A DNA stretch of 64,000 bases from Dokdonella immobilis. GTDB lineage: Bacteria; Pseudomonadota; Gammaproteobacteria; Xanthomonadales; Rhodanobacteraceae. The notes beneath the pieces are model-generated. The model was given only the letters and a program-made list of their open reading frames with translations, made no database searches and was not told the origin of the DNA. This document shows, piece by piece, positions 37,004 to 46,142 of the stretch. Within the stretch, counting starts at the first letter, position 1, and every line of letters begins with the position of its first letter. The position numbers and the translations under genes were made by a program. The DNA is taken from the NCBI RefSeq assembly GCF_900115085.1, contig NZ_FOVF01000004.1, positions 62,001-126,000 on the forward strand, given 5' to 3'.

Positions 37004-37017
37004 TGCATACGTATTCA
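37004..37017. promoter_or_regulatory. LacI-type operator-like palindrome between TonB receptor and amylase
   Basis: TGCATACGTATTCA is a 14-bp palindrome with one mismatch and an ACGT centre, the form of LacI-family operators. It lies between the two divergent starch genes, 142 bp before the receptor start and 155 bp before the amylase start, and could control both. No regulator gene is in the window. Confidence 0.45.
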
Positions 37018-37171
37018 TGGCCGTTTGCCGCGCAGAGGTCATAAAAGAAGGACGTGATCAGGCAGCGTCGCGCTTGCTGCGTTGCCGCAAGGCGCAGGCG
37101 GTCGCGCTTTCGCAAGTACGCGCACCCGCCGCGCCTGGCCATTTTGCGCTGGAACCAAGAAGGGACATCCG

Positions 37172-39808
37172 ATGCAACCGATCCTTGCCCTGCTTCGCCT
37201 GATCGCGCTGACACTGCTGATCGCACCGGGTTTCACATCCGTTGCCGCGGAGCCCGCGTACGCTGCGCACGACTGCGATCGCGGCTCGTTGCAGATGCCA
37301 TCGCCGGACTGGCGCGACCAGATCATCTACTTCGCCATGATCGACCGCTTCGACGATGGTGATGCGCGCAACAATGACCAGGGCGCCGGCGAGTACGACC
37401 CGGCCGACGGTGCGCGCTTCAGTGGCGGCGACCTCGCCGGCCTGAGCCGCCGCCTCGACTACATCCGGGACCTCGGCGCAACCGCATTGTGGATAACGCC
37501 GCCCGTCGCCAACCAGTGGTGGGATGCGCGGGTCGGCTATGGCGGCTACCACGGCTACTGGGCCGAGAATTTCGAGAAGGTCGACGCGCACTTCGGCACG
37601 CTCGAGGACTACCGCACGCTCGCACGCTGCCTGCATGCGCGGAAGATGGCCCTGGTCCAGGACATCGTGGTCAATCACGTCGGCAACTTCTTCCGCTACG
37701 ACGGCGCCGTGGATGCGCTGGATCCGACTCGCCACTTCGCCATCAACATCGATGCGAAGCCGCACAGCGCGCCGACCCAGTTCCCGTTCTCGCTGAACGA
37801 CGTGCGCCGCAAGGCCGACCGCGAGGCGGCGATCTACCACTGGACGCCTCGCATCGTCGATTTCAGCGACCGCAATCAGGAACTGAACGGGCAACTGGCC
37901 GATCTCGACGACCTCAATACCGAAAGCCCTGCCGTGCGCACGGCCCTGCGCAAGAGCTATGACTACTGGATCCGCGAGGTCGGCGTCGATGCGTACCGGG
38001 TCGACACGGCCTTCTATGTGCCGCCGGCCTTCTTCGCCGATTTTCTCCACGCCGACGAGCCCGGCGCGCCGGGCATCCTGCGCGCCGCGCGTGCCAGCGG
38101 GCGCAGGGACTTCCTGCTATTCGGCGAGGGCTTTGGCCTCGATTCGCCCTATTCCGAGGATATCGCCCGGCGCATCGACCGCTACATGCGCGACGAAACG
38201 GGCAAGCCGCTGCTGCCGGCGATGATCAACTTTCCGCTGTACGGCAGCACGCTCGATGTATTCGCGCGCGGCCGGCCCAGTGCCGTGCTTGGCCACCGCA
38301 TCCGCAGCATGATGCGCGTGCATGCCGATCCGCATCGCATGCCGAGCTTCGTCGACAACCACGATGTCGAGCGCTTTCTTGCCAGCGGCAGCGAGGCCGG
38401 ACTCAGGCAGGCGCTGTTGACGATCATGTCCCTGCCCGGGATTCCGGTCATCTACTACGGCACCGAACAGGGCTTCCGCGAGCAGCGCGCAGCGATGTTC
38501 AAGGGCGGCTTCGGCGCCAACGGTCGCGATCACTTCGATCGCGATGCGCCGATGTACCGCTATATCCAGCGCTTGAGCGCACTGCGCCGCACGCATCCGG
38601 TGCTCGCGCGCGGCCGGCCGAAGGTACTCGCCGAGAATGCCGCGGGGCCGGGCGCTTTGGCCTGGTCGACGGGTGAAGGCGAACAGACCGTGCTGGTCGT
38701 GCTCAATTCCGCCGACCACGAAACGTTGCTGGCCGACTTCGACAGCGGGCTCGCCGCCGGCACGCGGCTCGAACCGCTGTTCGCGATCGACGGCGAAGCC
38801 GAGGCGCTCACGGCAGGGGCCCATGGGCGCCTGACCCTGCGCCTGCCGGCACGCAGCGGCACGGTCTGGCGCATCAGCGGCTACGGCAGCAGCACCCAAC
38901 AAACCGTCGCCGCCCTGACTCTCGACGGGCCAGGGCAGCGCAGAGTCGACGGCGATCTCGTCCTGTCCGGCAGCGCAGGCCGGCTGCGCGAACTGCGCCT
39001 CGTCGTCGACGGCAATCTCGACAGCGCAGCGCGCGTCGAGGTCGGTGCCAAGGGCCATTGGCAAGCCCGACTCGACACGGCCGAGTTCATCGATCCGGCG
39101 ATCGAACACACGGTCGTCGCCTGGTCCGGGCAACCGACGGCGCTCTCGAAGCCCGTGCGCTTCACCGTACGACGCACCTGGCAGGAACGGATCGCCGTTG
39201 CGGACCCGGCCGACGACGACCACGGCCCGCGCGGCCGCTACGTCTACCCAACCGATCCGGACTGGACCCGCAACCGGCCGCTCGACCTGCGCGGCGTGCG
39301 CATTGCGACATCGGGCGGATCGCTGCGCATCACCCTCGAGATGCGTACCCTGATGGCCGCATGGAATCCGGCCAACGGCTTCGATCATCTGGCGCCGACC
39401 CTGTTTCTCGAAATGCCCAGCCGCGCCGGTGGTGCGACGGTCATGCCCCTGCAGAACGCCCGCCTTCCGGAGGGCATGCGCTGGCACTACCGGCTGCGTG
39501 CCGGCGGCTGGAGCAATGCGCTGTTCGGCGCGGACGGGGCCTCGGCCTCGAACGAGGGCACGCCTCTCGGCCCTGGCGCCGACCTGCGCGTCGATCGCGA
39601 GCGGAACACGCTGACCTTCACCCTTTCTTCCGCCGCCCTGGGTCGACCGATGTCGCTTGCCGGCGCAAGACTCCATATTGCCAGCTGGGACTACGACGGC
39701 GGCTATCGTCCGCTCGCAGCGACGGCCGACAATCATCGATTCGGCGGAGCGCAGTCGGCCAGCGACCCGCTGGTCATGGACGAGATCGGGCCGATCACGA
39801 TTCCGTGA
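37172..39808 (+). CDS. Secreted GH13 alpha-amylase with C-terminal glucodextranase-type domain
   Basis: This 878-residue enzyme is predicted to cleave alpha-1,4-glucans in the envelope or outside the cell. A signal peptide (ALTLLIAPGFTSVAA) is followed by the GH13 barrel (about 45-470): DQIIYFAMIDRFDDGD, the nucleophile Asp278 (YRVDTAF), acid/base Glu319 (FGEGFG) and Asp398 (VDNHDVERF). After an all-beta region (about 470-680) comes a domain beginning DDDHGPRGRYVYPTDPDWT, with WNPANGFDHLAPTLFLEMP, resembling the C-terminal binding module of glucodextranase. RBS AAGGGA lies seven bases before the ATG. It is divergent from the TonB receptor. Confidence 0.9.
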   Translation: MQPILALLRLIALTLLIAPGFTSVAAEPAYAAHDCDRGSLQMPSPDWRDQIIYFAMIDRFDDGDARNNDQGAGEYDPADGARFSGGDLAGLSRRLDYIRDLGATALWITPPVANQWWDARVGYGGYHGYWAENFEKVDAHFGTLEDYRTLARCLHARKMALVQDIVVNHVGNFFRYDGAVDALDPTRHFAINIDAKPHSAPTQFPFSLNDVRRKADREAAIYHWTPRIVDFSDRNQELNGQLADLDDLNTESPAVRTALRKSYDYWIREVGVDAYRVDTAFYVPPAFFADFLHADEPGAPGILRAARASGRRDFLLFGEGFGLDSPYSEDIARRIDRYMRDETGKPLLPAMINFPLYGSTLDVFARGRPSAVLGHRIRSMMRVHADPHRMPSFVDNHDVERFLASGSEAGLRQALLTIMSLPGIPVIYYGTEQGFREQRAAMFKGGFGANGRDHFDRDAPMYRYIQRLSALRRTHPVLARGRPKVLAENAAGPGALAWSTGEGEQTVLVVLNSADHETLLADFDSGLAAGTRLEPLFAIDGEAEALTAGAHGRLTLRLPARSGTVWRISGYGSSTQQTVAALTLDGPGQRRVDGDLVLSGSAGRLRELRLVVDGNLDSAARVEVGAKGHWQARLDTAEFIDPAIEHTVVAWSGQPTALSKPVRFTVRRTWQERIAVADPADDDHGPRGRYVYPTDPDWTRNRPLDLRGVRIATSGGSLRITLEMRTLMAAWNPANGFDHLAPTLFLEMPSRAGGATVMPLQNARLPEGMRWHYRLRAGGWSNALFGADGASASNEGTPLGPGADLRVDRERNTLTFTLSSAALGRPMSLAGARLHIASWDYDGGYRPLAATADNHRFGGAQSASDPLVMDEIGPITIP

Positions 39809-39841
39809 CGCGCGGTTTTCCGGCGCGCAGGCAGGATTCGC

Positions 39842-40570
39842 TCAGCCTGCGTCGCTTCCCGCCGCCGCTGCGCGACGACAGACGAAGAAGCCGTTCCAGG
39901 TCAGGCGTCCTCTGGCCGGATCGACGCACAGGCGTTCGGGCGCCTCGATGTCGCTGGAATGGAAGAGCGCGCCACCGTCATAGAAGATCATCCGGTTCCA
40001 CTTTGCTTCGACCGTGCCGACTTTCTCGAACCAGTCATTCGATGCCACCGGATAGGACGGCGGAATACCGTACTTGCGCGTGAACTCGGCCGGCGCGAGC
40101 TGGCCCGATTCGTGGATCAGCATCGCCGTTTCATGCGCATCGCGGCGCGGCACGAAGAAGGCCGTGCCGCCCTGCGCGGCATCCTTGAACAGATAGGCGA
40201 CCGACGCGGCGATGACGCGGTCGGGACCGACCTCGAGGCGATCGCGATGGCAGATCCACTGGCGCGGTTCGAGTTCGTCGACGGGCCGCGTCGCCATTGC
40301 CAGCCGGCTGTACATGCGCATGGTCCGCCGCGCACCGAGGCGAGCGCGGATGTGTTCGGCAAAAAACGCATCGAGCCTGGCCGACAGCTCGTCGGGCATG
40401 CGCAACTCGAGCCCCGGATAGGCATTGAATGGCGCCGACTCGAAGGCATCGCGATGTTCCGCGGCCAGCGCGACCCAGCGTCCGGGATCACTCAGTGCGT
40501 CGTCGATCACGTGGACGCGCACGCCCGCCGTGAGCGCAACGGTCTGGATGGTCGGCCGGGAATTGAACAT
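39842..40570 (-). CDS. DUF6445-like protein of a carbohydrate-uptake locus
   Basis: This 242-residue soluble protein resembles the DUF6445 proteins encoded with TonB receptors and tryptophan-halogenase-like genes. It carries an HxD motif (WICHRDRLEVG), a GGTAFFVPRRD strand pair and a distal histidine (YDGGALFHSSDIEAPE). This layout recalls 2-oxoglutarate/Fe(II) oxygenases of the prolyl-hydroxylase type, so an oxygenase role is possible but unproven. The ATG at 40570 gives a clean N-terminus (MFNSRPTIQTVALTAG). It converges on the amylase gene with a 33-bp gap. Confidence 0.65.
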   Translation of the reverse strand: MFNSRPTIQTVALTAGVRVHVIDDALSDPGRWVALAAEHRDAFESAPFNAYPGLELRMPDELSARLDAFFAEHIRARLGARRTMRMYSRLAMATRPVDELEPRQWICHRDRLEVGPDRVIAASVAYLFKDAAQGGTAFFVPRRDAHETAMLIHESGQLAPAEFTRKYGIPPSYPVASNDWFEKVGTVEAKWNRMIFYDGGALFHSSDIEAPERLCVDPARGRLTWNGFFVCRRAAAAGSDAG

Positions 40571-40955
40571 CGCCACTGCCCTCGTCGATCCGGTCAGCAT
40601 GCATGCCTGCAATCGCAATTGCCATGGAAGCCCCGGTCCGGTTCGACGACGCGTGCCTGCGGCGCACCCGATTTCGGGAATCGAGGTCCGATGCTGTCCC
40701 TGATCGCTCCCGCCGTCAGCGCCGGACGACACCGTCGACGCGGCCGCCCGCGGTTCCCGGTCGCCGTGCCCGGTCTGTGCGTGTACGGCCTGCCGCTCGT
40801 CCATGCCGGGCTGTTCGCGCCGGACTCGCAGGGCTGGCCGATGGCCATTGCGGCAGCCGGACTTGTGTCATCGAGGCAGGGTGACTTTGGCCATGCGCCG
40901 TGGTGCGGTGGATGCGTCAGACTCCGCGCGCCCCGCCACCCCAAGGAATTCCCGA
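40571..40955. other. Divergent gap between DUF6445-like and DUF1579 genes
   Basis: This 385-bp stretch has no well-supported gene. A frame from 40691 encodes a mildly hydrophobic peptide (LCVYGLPLVHAGLFAPDSQG) but lacks a ribosome binding site and runs out of frame into the next gene. The palindrome GCATGCATGC near 40598-40607 is the only notable site. Confidence 0.4.
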
Positions 40956-41549
40956 ATGACACTTGCGCTCCCCGGTCCCCGTTTGCTGCTGGCTTTCACC
41001 AGCGCCCTATTGCCGCTCGCGGCGCTTGCCGCGTCTCCGGCGCCCGAACAGGCCCCCACGATCCCGGCCGAGGTCTATGCACCGATCGCGATGGAAGCGG
41101 GCACCTGGGACGCCGAGATCACGTTCTACGAGAAGGACAAGCCGTCCGGCACGGCCACCGGCGTGCAGGTCAATACCTTGCTGCTCAATGGCCACTGGAT
41201 CACCAACGATTTCACGATACCCGCCAACGGCAAGTTTCCGGCCTACCAGGGCCACGGCGTCTGGGGCTACGACCCGGTCGCCAAGACCTATGTCGATACC
41301 TGGGTCGACACCAATGACGGCGCCGTGCGCACCGACTATGGCTACTGGCAGCCGGACGAGAAGATCATGACCTGGTCGTCCAAGCAGAACGACGGCAAGG
41401 GCCATTTCGTCGACTACCGCATCGTCGAGGAATTCAAGGGCGACACGCGCATCTTCACGTTCACCCAGCTGGGCATCGTCACGCCGAATCCGCACCCCCT
41501 GGTGCGCATCGTGTTTACGCGGCGCGCCGAGGACAAGGCGGCCGGCTGA
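40956..41549 (+). CDS. DUF1579 family secreted protein
   Basis: These 197 residues begin with a signal peptide (LLLAFTSALLPLAALAASPA). The mature part, IAMEAGTWDAEITFYEKDKP and TLLLNGHWITNDFTIPANGK followed by YQGHGVWGYDPVAKTYVDTW, fits DUF1579, a lipocalin-like beta-barrel family of unknown role. AAGGAA lies seven bases before the ATG. The stop codon sits in the loop of a GCCGGC-TGAA-GCCGGC hairpin (41541-41556), which may terminate transcription. It converges on the DUF3224 gene. Confidence 0.82.
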   Translation: MTLALPGPRLLLAFTSALLPLAALAASPAPEQAPTIPAEVYAPIAMEAGTWDAEITFYEKDKPSGTATGVQVNTLLLNGHWITNDFTIPANGKFPAYQGHGVWGYDPVAKTYVDTWVDTNDGAVRTDYGYWQPDEKIMTWSSKQNDGKGHFVDYRIVEEFKGDTRIFTFTQLGIVTPNPHPLVRIVFTRRAEDKAAG

Positions 41550-41573
41550 AGCCGGCGCCATCGACCCGGGTGC

Positions 41574-42071
41574 TCAATCCGTGGGCAGGGTGTATTCGAG
41601 ATCGTAGCTGTGCTTGCCGGCTGCCATGGTGATGCGCAGCCGGCCTTCGATACCGGTGAGCTGGCCTGTTCCCGAGTCGGGTACGACGCGGATGCTCCAG
41701 TCGCGCGGCACGCCGTCGACCATGACCGCGCTGTGCAACAGGGCGAAGCTGCCCTCGCGACCGTCAAGCGTTCCGCTGACCTTTTCCAGAGCCACGTACG
41801 CACCGGATTTCGAGCCGTCGCCCGCTGCCAGCATTTCGCCGCGGCCGCTGCCCTCGATGGCTCCGTGGTAACGCTTGTCGAGCGCGATGCGGGCGAAACC
41901 AGCCGCCTCGGCATCGGGGTTGTCGGCCCTCTGCGGGGTGATCTTGACGTCGAAATCGCCGTGGGCCTGCATGGTTCCTGACTCCTTGGGTGCGCAATAC
42001 GATGGGGTCGATGCGGACATCCAGACGATAGCGCAGACCAGCGACCCGAGCGGAACCTGGGGAAATCTCAT
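41574..42071 (-). CDS. DUF3224 family secreted protein
   Basis: This 165-residue protein has a signal peptide (VPLGSLVCAIVWMSASTPSYC) and a DUF3224 domain: GDFDVKITPQRADNPDAEAA, ALDKRYHGAIEGSGRGEMLA, GSFALLHSAVMVDG, and a final GIEGRLRITMAAGKHSYDLE. These small beta-barrel proteins bear some likeness to allene-oxide-cyclase folds, but have no known function. The ATG at 42071 is chosen because the signal peptide begins there. Confidence 0.82.
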   Translation of the reverse strand: MRFPQVPLGSLVCAIVWMSASTPSYCAPKESGTMQAHGDFDVKITPQRADNPDAEAAGFARIALDKRYHGAIEGSGRGEMLAAGDGSKSGAYVALEKVSGTLDGREGSFALLHSAVMVDGVPRDWSIRVVPDSGTGQLTGIEGRLRITMAAGKHSYDLEYTLPTD

Positions 42072-42268
42072 GCGAATCTCCGGATGGACCTGGGGCGCGC
42101 ATGAGACACCGGATCGCCGCGCGTTGATTGGATAAACGCGACAATCGGCCGGTATCGGCGCGGGCCCGGTCAAGCTCGCCGCACTTCGGCACATCGTGCC
42201 GCGCTGCGCGCTGGCGCCTGCGGGCCAGGCCCAACGGCAAACGGTCGTGCCAGGCGCGAAATCGATGC

Positions 42269-42291
42269 TTTCCTACACGCCGTGTAGGAAA
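42269..42291. promoter_or_regulatory. Perfect 10-bp-arm palindrome with an extra half-site
   Basis: TTTCCTACAC and GTGTAGGAAA flank a GCC loop. A third partial copy TCCTACACGCC follows at 42294-42304. The site lies 122 bp upstream of the first 59-residue gene and 198 bp upstream of the divergent DUF3224 gene. It could be an operator or a short repeat. Confidence 0.45.
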
Positions 42292-42412
42292 TCTCCTACA
42301 CGCCAACGCGGCAAAACCCCGACGACGGGCCTGACACGTTTCTTCACACTGTCGATCCGGCTCGTTCGCAATGGCGATCCGGACCGGCAACCGCACCACC
42401 ACGAGAACGCCC

Positions 42413-42592
42413 ATGCGACAGGAAGCACGCGAGACCTTGACCGCGATCAGGACCCTCACCCGGCTGGAGGCGTGGATCCGTTGCGCCAGGGCCGAACTGG
42501 CCAGCACCCCCGGTGACGAACTGCTTGCCGAGTTCATCCGCGTCAATGAAAGGCTGCTGGCCGAAGAGCGGCGCAAACTGCTCGCGGCGTGA
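42413..42592 (+). CDS. Small protein, 59-residue family, copy 1
   Basis: This is one of three paralogues in the window, each exactly 59 residues. It begins MRQEARETLTAIRTLTRLEA and ends ERLLAEERRKLLAA. The sequence is almost entirely helix-forming and highly charged, with no signal peptide or membrane segment. Fixed points across the copies are the MR start, TRLEA, the A[RK]AEL block, FIRxNE and KLLAA. The shared start position supports the ATG at 42413. The family was not recognised. Copies 2 and 3 lie at 49691 and 49981. Confidence 0.75.
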   Translation: MRQEARETLTAIRTLTRLEAWIRCARAELASTPGDELLAEFIRVNERLLAEERRKLLAA

Positions 42593-42676
42593 GCCGCGCC
42601 GGGCCAAGCCGGCGCCGCGCCGATCGTCCTGTCCGGCCCTGGGCCGATCCCGAATTTGTGCCCTGCCCTGTTCCCC

Positions 42677-44218
42677 TCAATCGAAGTCGGTCTCGAAGAC
42701 CACGTCGAATGCCGGCGAGAATTCGCTCGTATGCCCGTCCGCATCGGTCGCCGTGGCGACGAACGGTAACGCGCGAGCGCCTGCGGGCACGGTCAGCACG
42801 ACTGACCGCGGCGCCTGCGCACTCGACTCGGGATAGCTGTCCTGCGCCAGCCATGTGCCGGATCCGCCTTGTGCGTCAAGATAGAAATCGATGCGCAGCG
42901 GATACGGCGCGTTGGCGGGGCTCGTGTCGACCCGATAGGTCACCGACAACTGGTCGCCGACCTGGCTCGCCGCTACCACCTCGGGCCAGTTCTGCCCATT
43001 GTTCGCACCGCCGTCGGCATCCTCGGGATCGTTCGGTGTCGGGCCATTCGCGCCGATGTCGATGTTGGCGCGACCCGGGCCGTGGTTGCCATGGATCGCA
43101 TTGGCGCGGCTGTCGAACGACTCGCTCGCGCCATTCGCCGACGCGATGATGCCGACCCCGCTGTTGAAGGCGATCAGGTTGGCCTGGCCGGGCCCGAATC
43201 CGCCGATGATCGCCGCGGTCGAATCCGCCAATGCACCCGACACCTGGATGCCGCCGCCGAATATCGCCGCATTGGCCTGGCTGAATCCGTTCGGGACCGG
43301 ATGCAGGCCACTCCAGTCGGTGCCGATGTAGTTGCCCTGGATCTCCAGCCCGACATATTGGCTGGCGCCGCTCTGGCGCGCGATGTTGATCGCGAACGAG
43401 CGATTGCCGGAAATCACGTTGCGCGAATCGGGCGATGCGCCACCGATACGGATGTTGGCGCGGTTGCTCGGGATGCGAATGGCCGGGCCGTTGCCGGACG
43501 CTCCGTTCGGGATCGCTGTCGTGCCGCTCGCATCGGTGCCGATCAGGTTGCCTTCGACGATGGCCGGACCATCGATCAGGACGCCGAAGTTCGCCCCACC
43601 CGACAGCAGATTGCGCTGCCATGGCTGGATGCCACCGACCTGCGCCGAACTCTGGCCCGTGCGCAGCGTGCTGCTGCTGTTGCCGGTGCCGGCCAGGGCC
43701 TGGCCGGTTATCGTGGTGCCAATGAAGTTGCCGTAGACATTCACCTGCGAATTGCCGGCGAGATTGCTGTTGCCGGCGATCGGCTGGGAGAAACCGTGCA
43801 GGGCGAGCCCTTGCACGGTCACCGTGTAGAACGCCGCACCGTTGGCAAGAAGGAAACCGTTGCCACCGGATCCGACGAGCTCGATCGCGAGGACGGTATC
43901 GAGTCCGCCCTGGTCGGGCGTGCGCGTATTCATCTGGCTGCCGGCCTGGCTGTAGCCGTCCACGATGAGGCTGCAGGTGATCGATGGCAGGCTGCCGGTC
44001 ACGGCGATGGCGTGCGGGCCGCTGCCGGGAATCGCGAACTCGACGCGGTTGCTGCCGCAGGCGCCGTTGGCATCGAGCATCGCCTGGCGCAGGGAACCGA
44101 CGCCGGAATCGTTCGTGTTGACGACCGTGAAGGTGCTTGCCTCGGCGCCAGACCAAAGGACCCACAGCAGCATGGCGAAGGCCGCGCGCGAGGGCAGGAA
44201 CGGGAAGGATCGAATCAT
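42677..44218 (-). CDS. Secreted right-handed beta-helix repeat protein
   Basis: This 513-residue exported protein has a signal peptide (FAMLLWVLWSGAEA) and then a CSLREA-like start (TFTVVNTNDSGVGSLRQAML). A long repeated region rich in NLIGT, GNYIGTD and NVISGN steps (about 60-390) is typical of parallel beta-helices. A fibronectin-like C-terminal part (about 400-500) ends in FDVVFETDFD. The start could also be 21 bases upstream. The neighbouring FG-GAP protein has a similar C-terminal tail. It probably acts at the cell surface; no catalytic residues were recognised. Confidence 0.8.
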   Translation of the reverse strand: MIRSFPFLPSRAAFAMLLWVLWSGAEASTFTVVNTNDSGVGSLRQAMLDANGACGSNRVEFAIPGSGPHAIAVTGSLPSITCSLIVDGYSQAGSQMNTRTPDQGGLDTVLAIELVGSGGNGFLLANGAAFYTVTVQGLALHGFSQPIAGNSNLAGNSQVNVYGNFIGTTITGQALAGTGNSSSTLRTGQSSAQVGGIQPWQRNLLSGGANFGVLIDGPAIVEGNLIGTDASGTTAIPNGASGNGPAIRIPSNRANIRIGGASPDSRNVISGNRSFAINIARQSGASQYVGLEIQGNYIGTDWSGLHPVPNGFSQANAAIFGGGIQVSGALADSTAAIIGGFGPGQANLIAFNSGVGIIASANGASESFDSRANAIHGNHGPGRANIDIGANGPTPNDPEDADGGANNGQNWPEVVAASQVGDQLSVTYRVDTSPANAPYPLRIDFYLDAQGGSGTWLAQDSYPESSAQAPRSVVLTVPAGARALPFVATATDADGHTSEFSPAFDVVFETDFD

Positions 44219-44320
44219 CGCTCTGGGCACTCCGGCCATCTGGGGTTTGCCTGGCGGGATTCGCAGCGCCAGGTCGAACGCGCGTTCCTGCGTCGACCCT
44301 CGCCGCGGATCCCTCTGCGC

Positions 44321-45721
44321 CTACTGGAAGCCGTTCCGGAAGATCACGTCCGGCTGGAACTCCTTCCACACGCCGTTGCCGGTTTGCGGGGGCGGGAAAT
44401 TCGCATCGGGCGCGCCGACGAACGCGTGGTCTCCCGACATCACGACACTCCTTCCGAGCCCGTCGCCACCGTGCGCGAGCTGGCCGAAACCCAGCACGCT
44501 GTCGGTCCAGACCGTCTGGCCGAGAAATTCGAACTGTCGATAGACGCGAGCGGTGCCTTCATGGGCGACCGTGCCGGTGCTGTTCGGGCAGCCCATAATG
44601 AACTGGCCGTAGACTTCATCGACACTGAGGCTGGCTCCGCACAGTCCGCCGACCGTCGCCGGCGGACTCGGAAAATACTCGGCGAGGTAATCGTATCCAA
44701 TGATGAAGGCCGGCTTGAAGATCGTGACCGAGCCGACCCGACCGGCGCCATTGTCGCGCCCTGTCGCGCCGACGTAGACAAAGTTGGCGTCGATACCGAC
44801 GCTCGTGCCGAACACCTCGAACGCGCCCGGCGGCTGCGCCGCAAGGGTGCCGACCTCGATCAGGCCGCCATCCGTCGTCTGCGACGTGCTCGGAGCGTAG
44901 ACGTGCGCGGCACCGGCGAGCAGGTTGGCGCCCTGCGATTCACCGGGCGCGCCGGCGATCACGAGGAAGGCCTGGTCCGTGATCTGCTTGATCGCCACCG
45001 ACGCTCCGAGCGCGGCCCCGCTGCTACCGCAGCGCAGCGACGGAACATTCGGAAAGTTCTCCCAGGTCGTATTCGACGCGTTGTACCGGTAGGTCGCGAT
45101 GCAGCCGCTGCCGCCGCCGGCATTCGGTACCGATGCGACGGCCATGATGCCGTCGATCGCGACGTCACTGCCGAAGTTGCCGCCGTTGCCGGTTCGCGCT
45201 CCTCGGAAGGTCAGGGTCGGGGTGCCGCTGTCGACCCAGAATTCGATGCGGCCGGCACCGCTTGTTGCGCCGTTTGTGTAGTCCGGCGCACCGACGAGAA
45301 CGGTCCCATCATCCACCGCGATGCTCGCACCGAAATGCGCACCGGCCTGCGACACGTTCGAGAACAGCGAGCCGACATATTCCCAGCCATTCGGCGCCGG
45401 ATCGAAGATCTGCACTTCTCCCGCATCGGCCATGGCGCCCACGTCGCGATCGGGAACACCGACATAGACGCGCGTGACGACGCGCGTATTGTTGCTCCCG
45501 AGTACCGTGCGAATCGCAATGCTGGTGCCGAGATGATCGCCCTGCAGACCGAAGAATCCCTGGGCGCGGGGAATCCACGTCTCGGCATCGGCCCGCTGCG
45601 GCAAGCCCGCGCCGGCGGCGAGCCACACAGTGGCGATCAGCGCCAGCCGCGCCGTGCTTCGCATGTGGCGAAGGCCCCGGCAGGCTGACGTCTGCAGGCA
45701 CGTTCCTTGTTCACGAATCAT
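44321..45721 (-). CDS. Secreted FG-GAP repeat protein
   Basis: These 466 residues form a seven-bladed FG-GAP-type propeller: repeated units such as HFGASIAVDDGTVLVGAPDY, NFGSDVAIDGIMAVASVPNA and GLGRSVVMSGDHAFVGAPDA. The signal sequence (LALIATVWLAAGAGLPQRADA) is preceded by a long N-region. The ATG at 45721 is taken because AGGAG lies nine bases upstream; an internal ATG at 45664 would give a standard signal peptide but has no ribosome binding site. The tail PDVIFRNGFQ resembles that of the beta-helix protein downstream. The likely location is extracellular or surface. Confidence 0.82.
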   Translation of the reverse strand: MIREQGTCLQTSACRGLRHMRSTARLALIATVWLAAGAGLPQRADAETWIPRAQGFFGLQGDHLGTSIAIRTVLGSNNTRVVTRVYVGVPDRDVGAMADAGEVQIFDPAPNGWEYVGSLFSNVSQAGAHFGASIAVDDGTVLVGAPDYTNGATSGAGRIEFWVDSGTPTLTFRGARTGNGGNFGSDVAIDGIMAVASVPNAGGGSGCIATYRYNASNTTWENFPNVPSLRCGSSGAALGASVAIKQITDQAFLVIAGAPGESQGANLLAGAAHVYAPSTSQTTDGGLIEVGTLAAQPPGAFEVFGTSVGIDANFVYVGATGRDNGAGRVGSVTIFKPAFIIGYDYLAEYFPSPPATVGGLCGASLSVDEVYGQFIMGCPNSTGTVAHEGTARVYRQFEFLGQTVWTDSVLGFGQLAHGGDGLGRSVVMSGDHAFVGAPDANFPPPQTGNGVWKEFQPDVIFRNGFQ

Positions 45722-46142
45722 CTCGGTACTCCTTCCACGCGGAATGGGGTTGTGATGGGCGCTCGCGCCGGAAAGTCGGATCGAACCCATCGCCATGGCG
45801 ATGGATGCGCCGGATGGATTTCCAGCGAAGCTGCTCAGGCAGACGTCGAAACGCAGGCGTTCGGATCATGCGGCGTATCGCCAGCCGTAAAGTCCGGGTC
45901 GGCCGGCAGCGGGATCGATCACGCCGCCCGGCACGCCGAGGCTCATCGATCGGCCGCAGGCCACGCTCTGCCTCACCCAATCACGACCCGAGGAAAGCTC
46001 CGCCAGCGAAAGCCGCCCGCACCGCGGAGCCGCGGCGCGTTCGATCCGGGATCAGCGATGCAGAGGTGTCACGCGCACGGCGCGACGGAAAGCAGGGTTG
46101 GAACGGATCACCCCGGAAACAGCATCCGCGGCGATCGAGCGC
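45722..46142. other. Gap between FG-GAP gene and the second kinase gene
   Basis: This 421-bp stretch has no credible gene. It holds an 18-bp perfect palindrome, CCATCGCCATGGCGATGG, at 45787-45804, 66 bp upstream of the FG-GAP start, which could be an operator. No terminator with a U run was identified for the kinase gene, whose stop is at 46143. Confidence 0.5.

Noticed and set aside
40691-40955. Small hydrophobic protein before the DUF1579 gene
   Set aside because: There is no ribosome binding site, no recognised motif, and the frame only stays open because it overlaps the next gene out of frame.
42869-45688. 939-codon plus-strand frame opposite the beta-helix and FG-GAP genes
   Set aside because: It runs antisense across two supported genes and the gap between them, with composition typical of a shadow frame.
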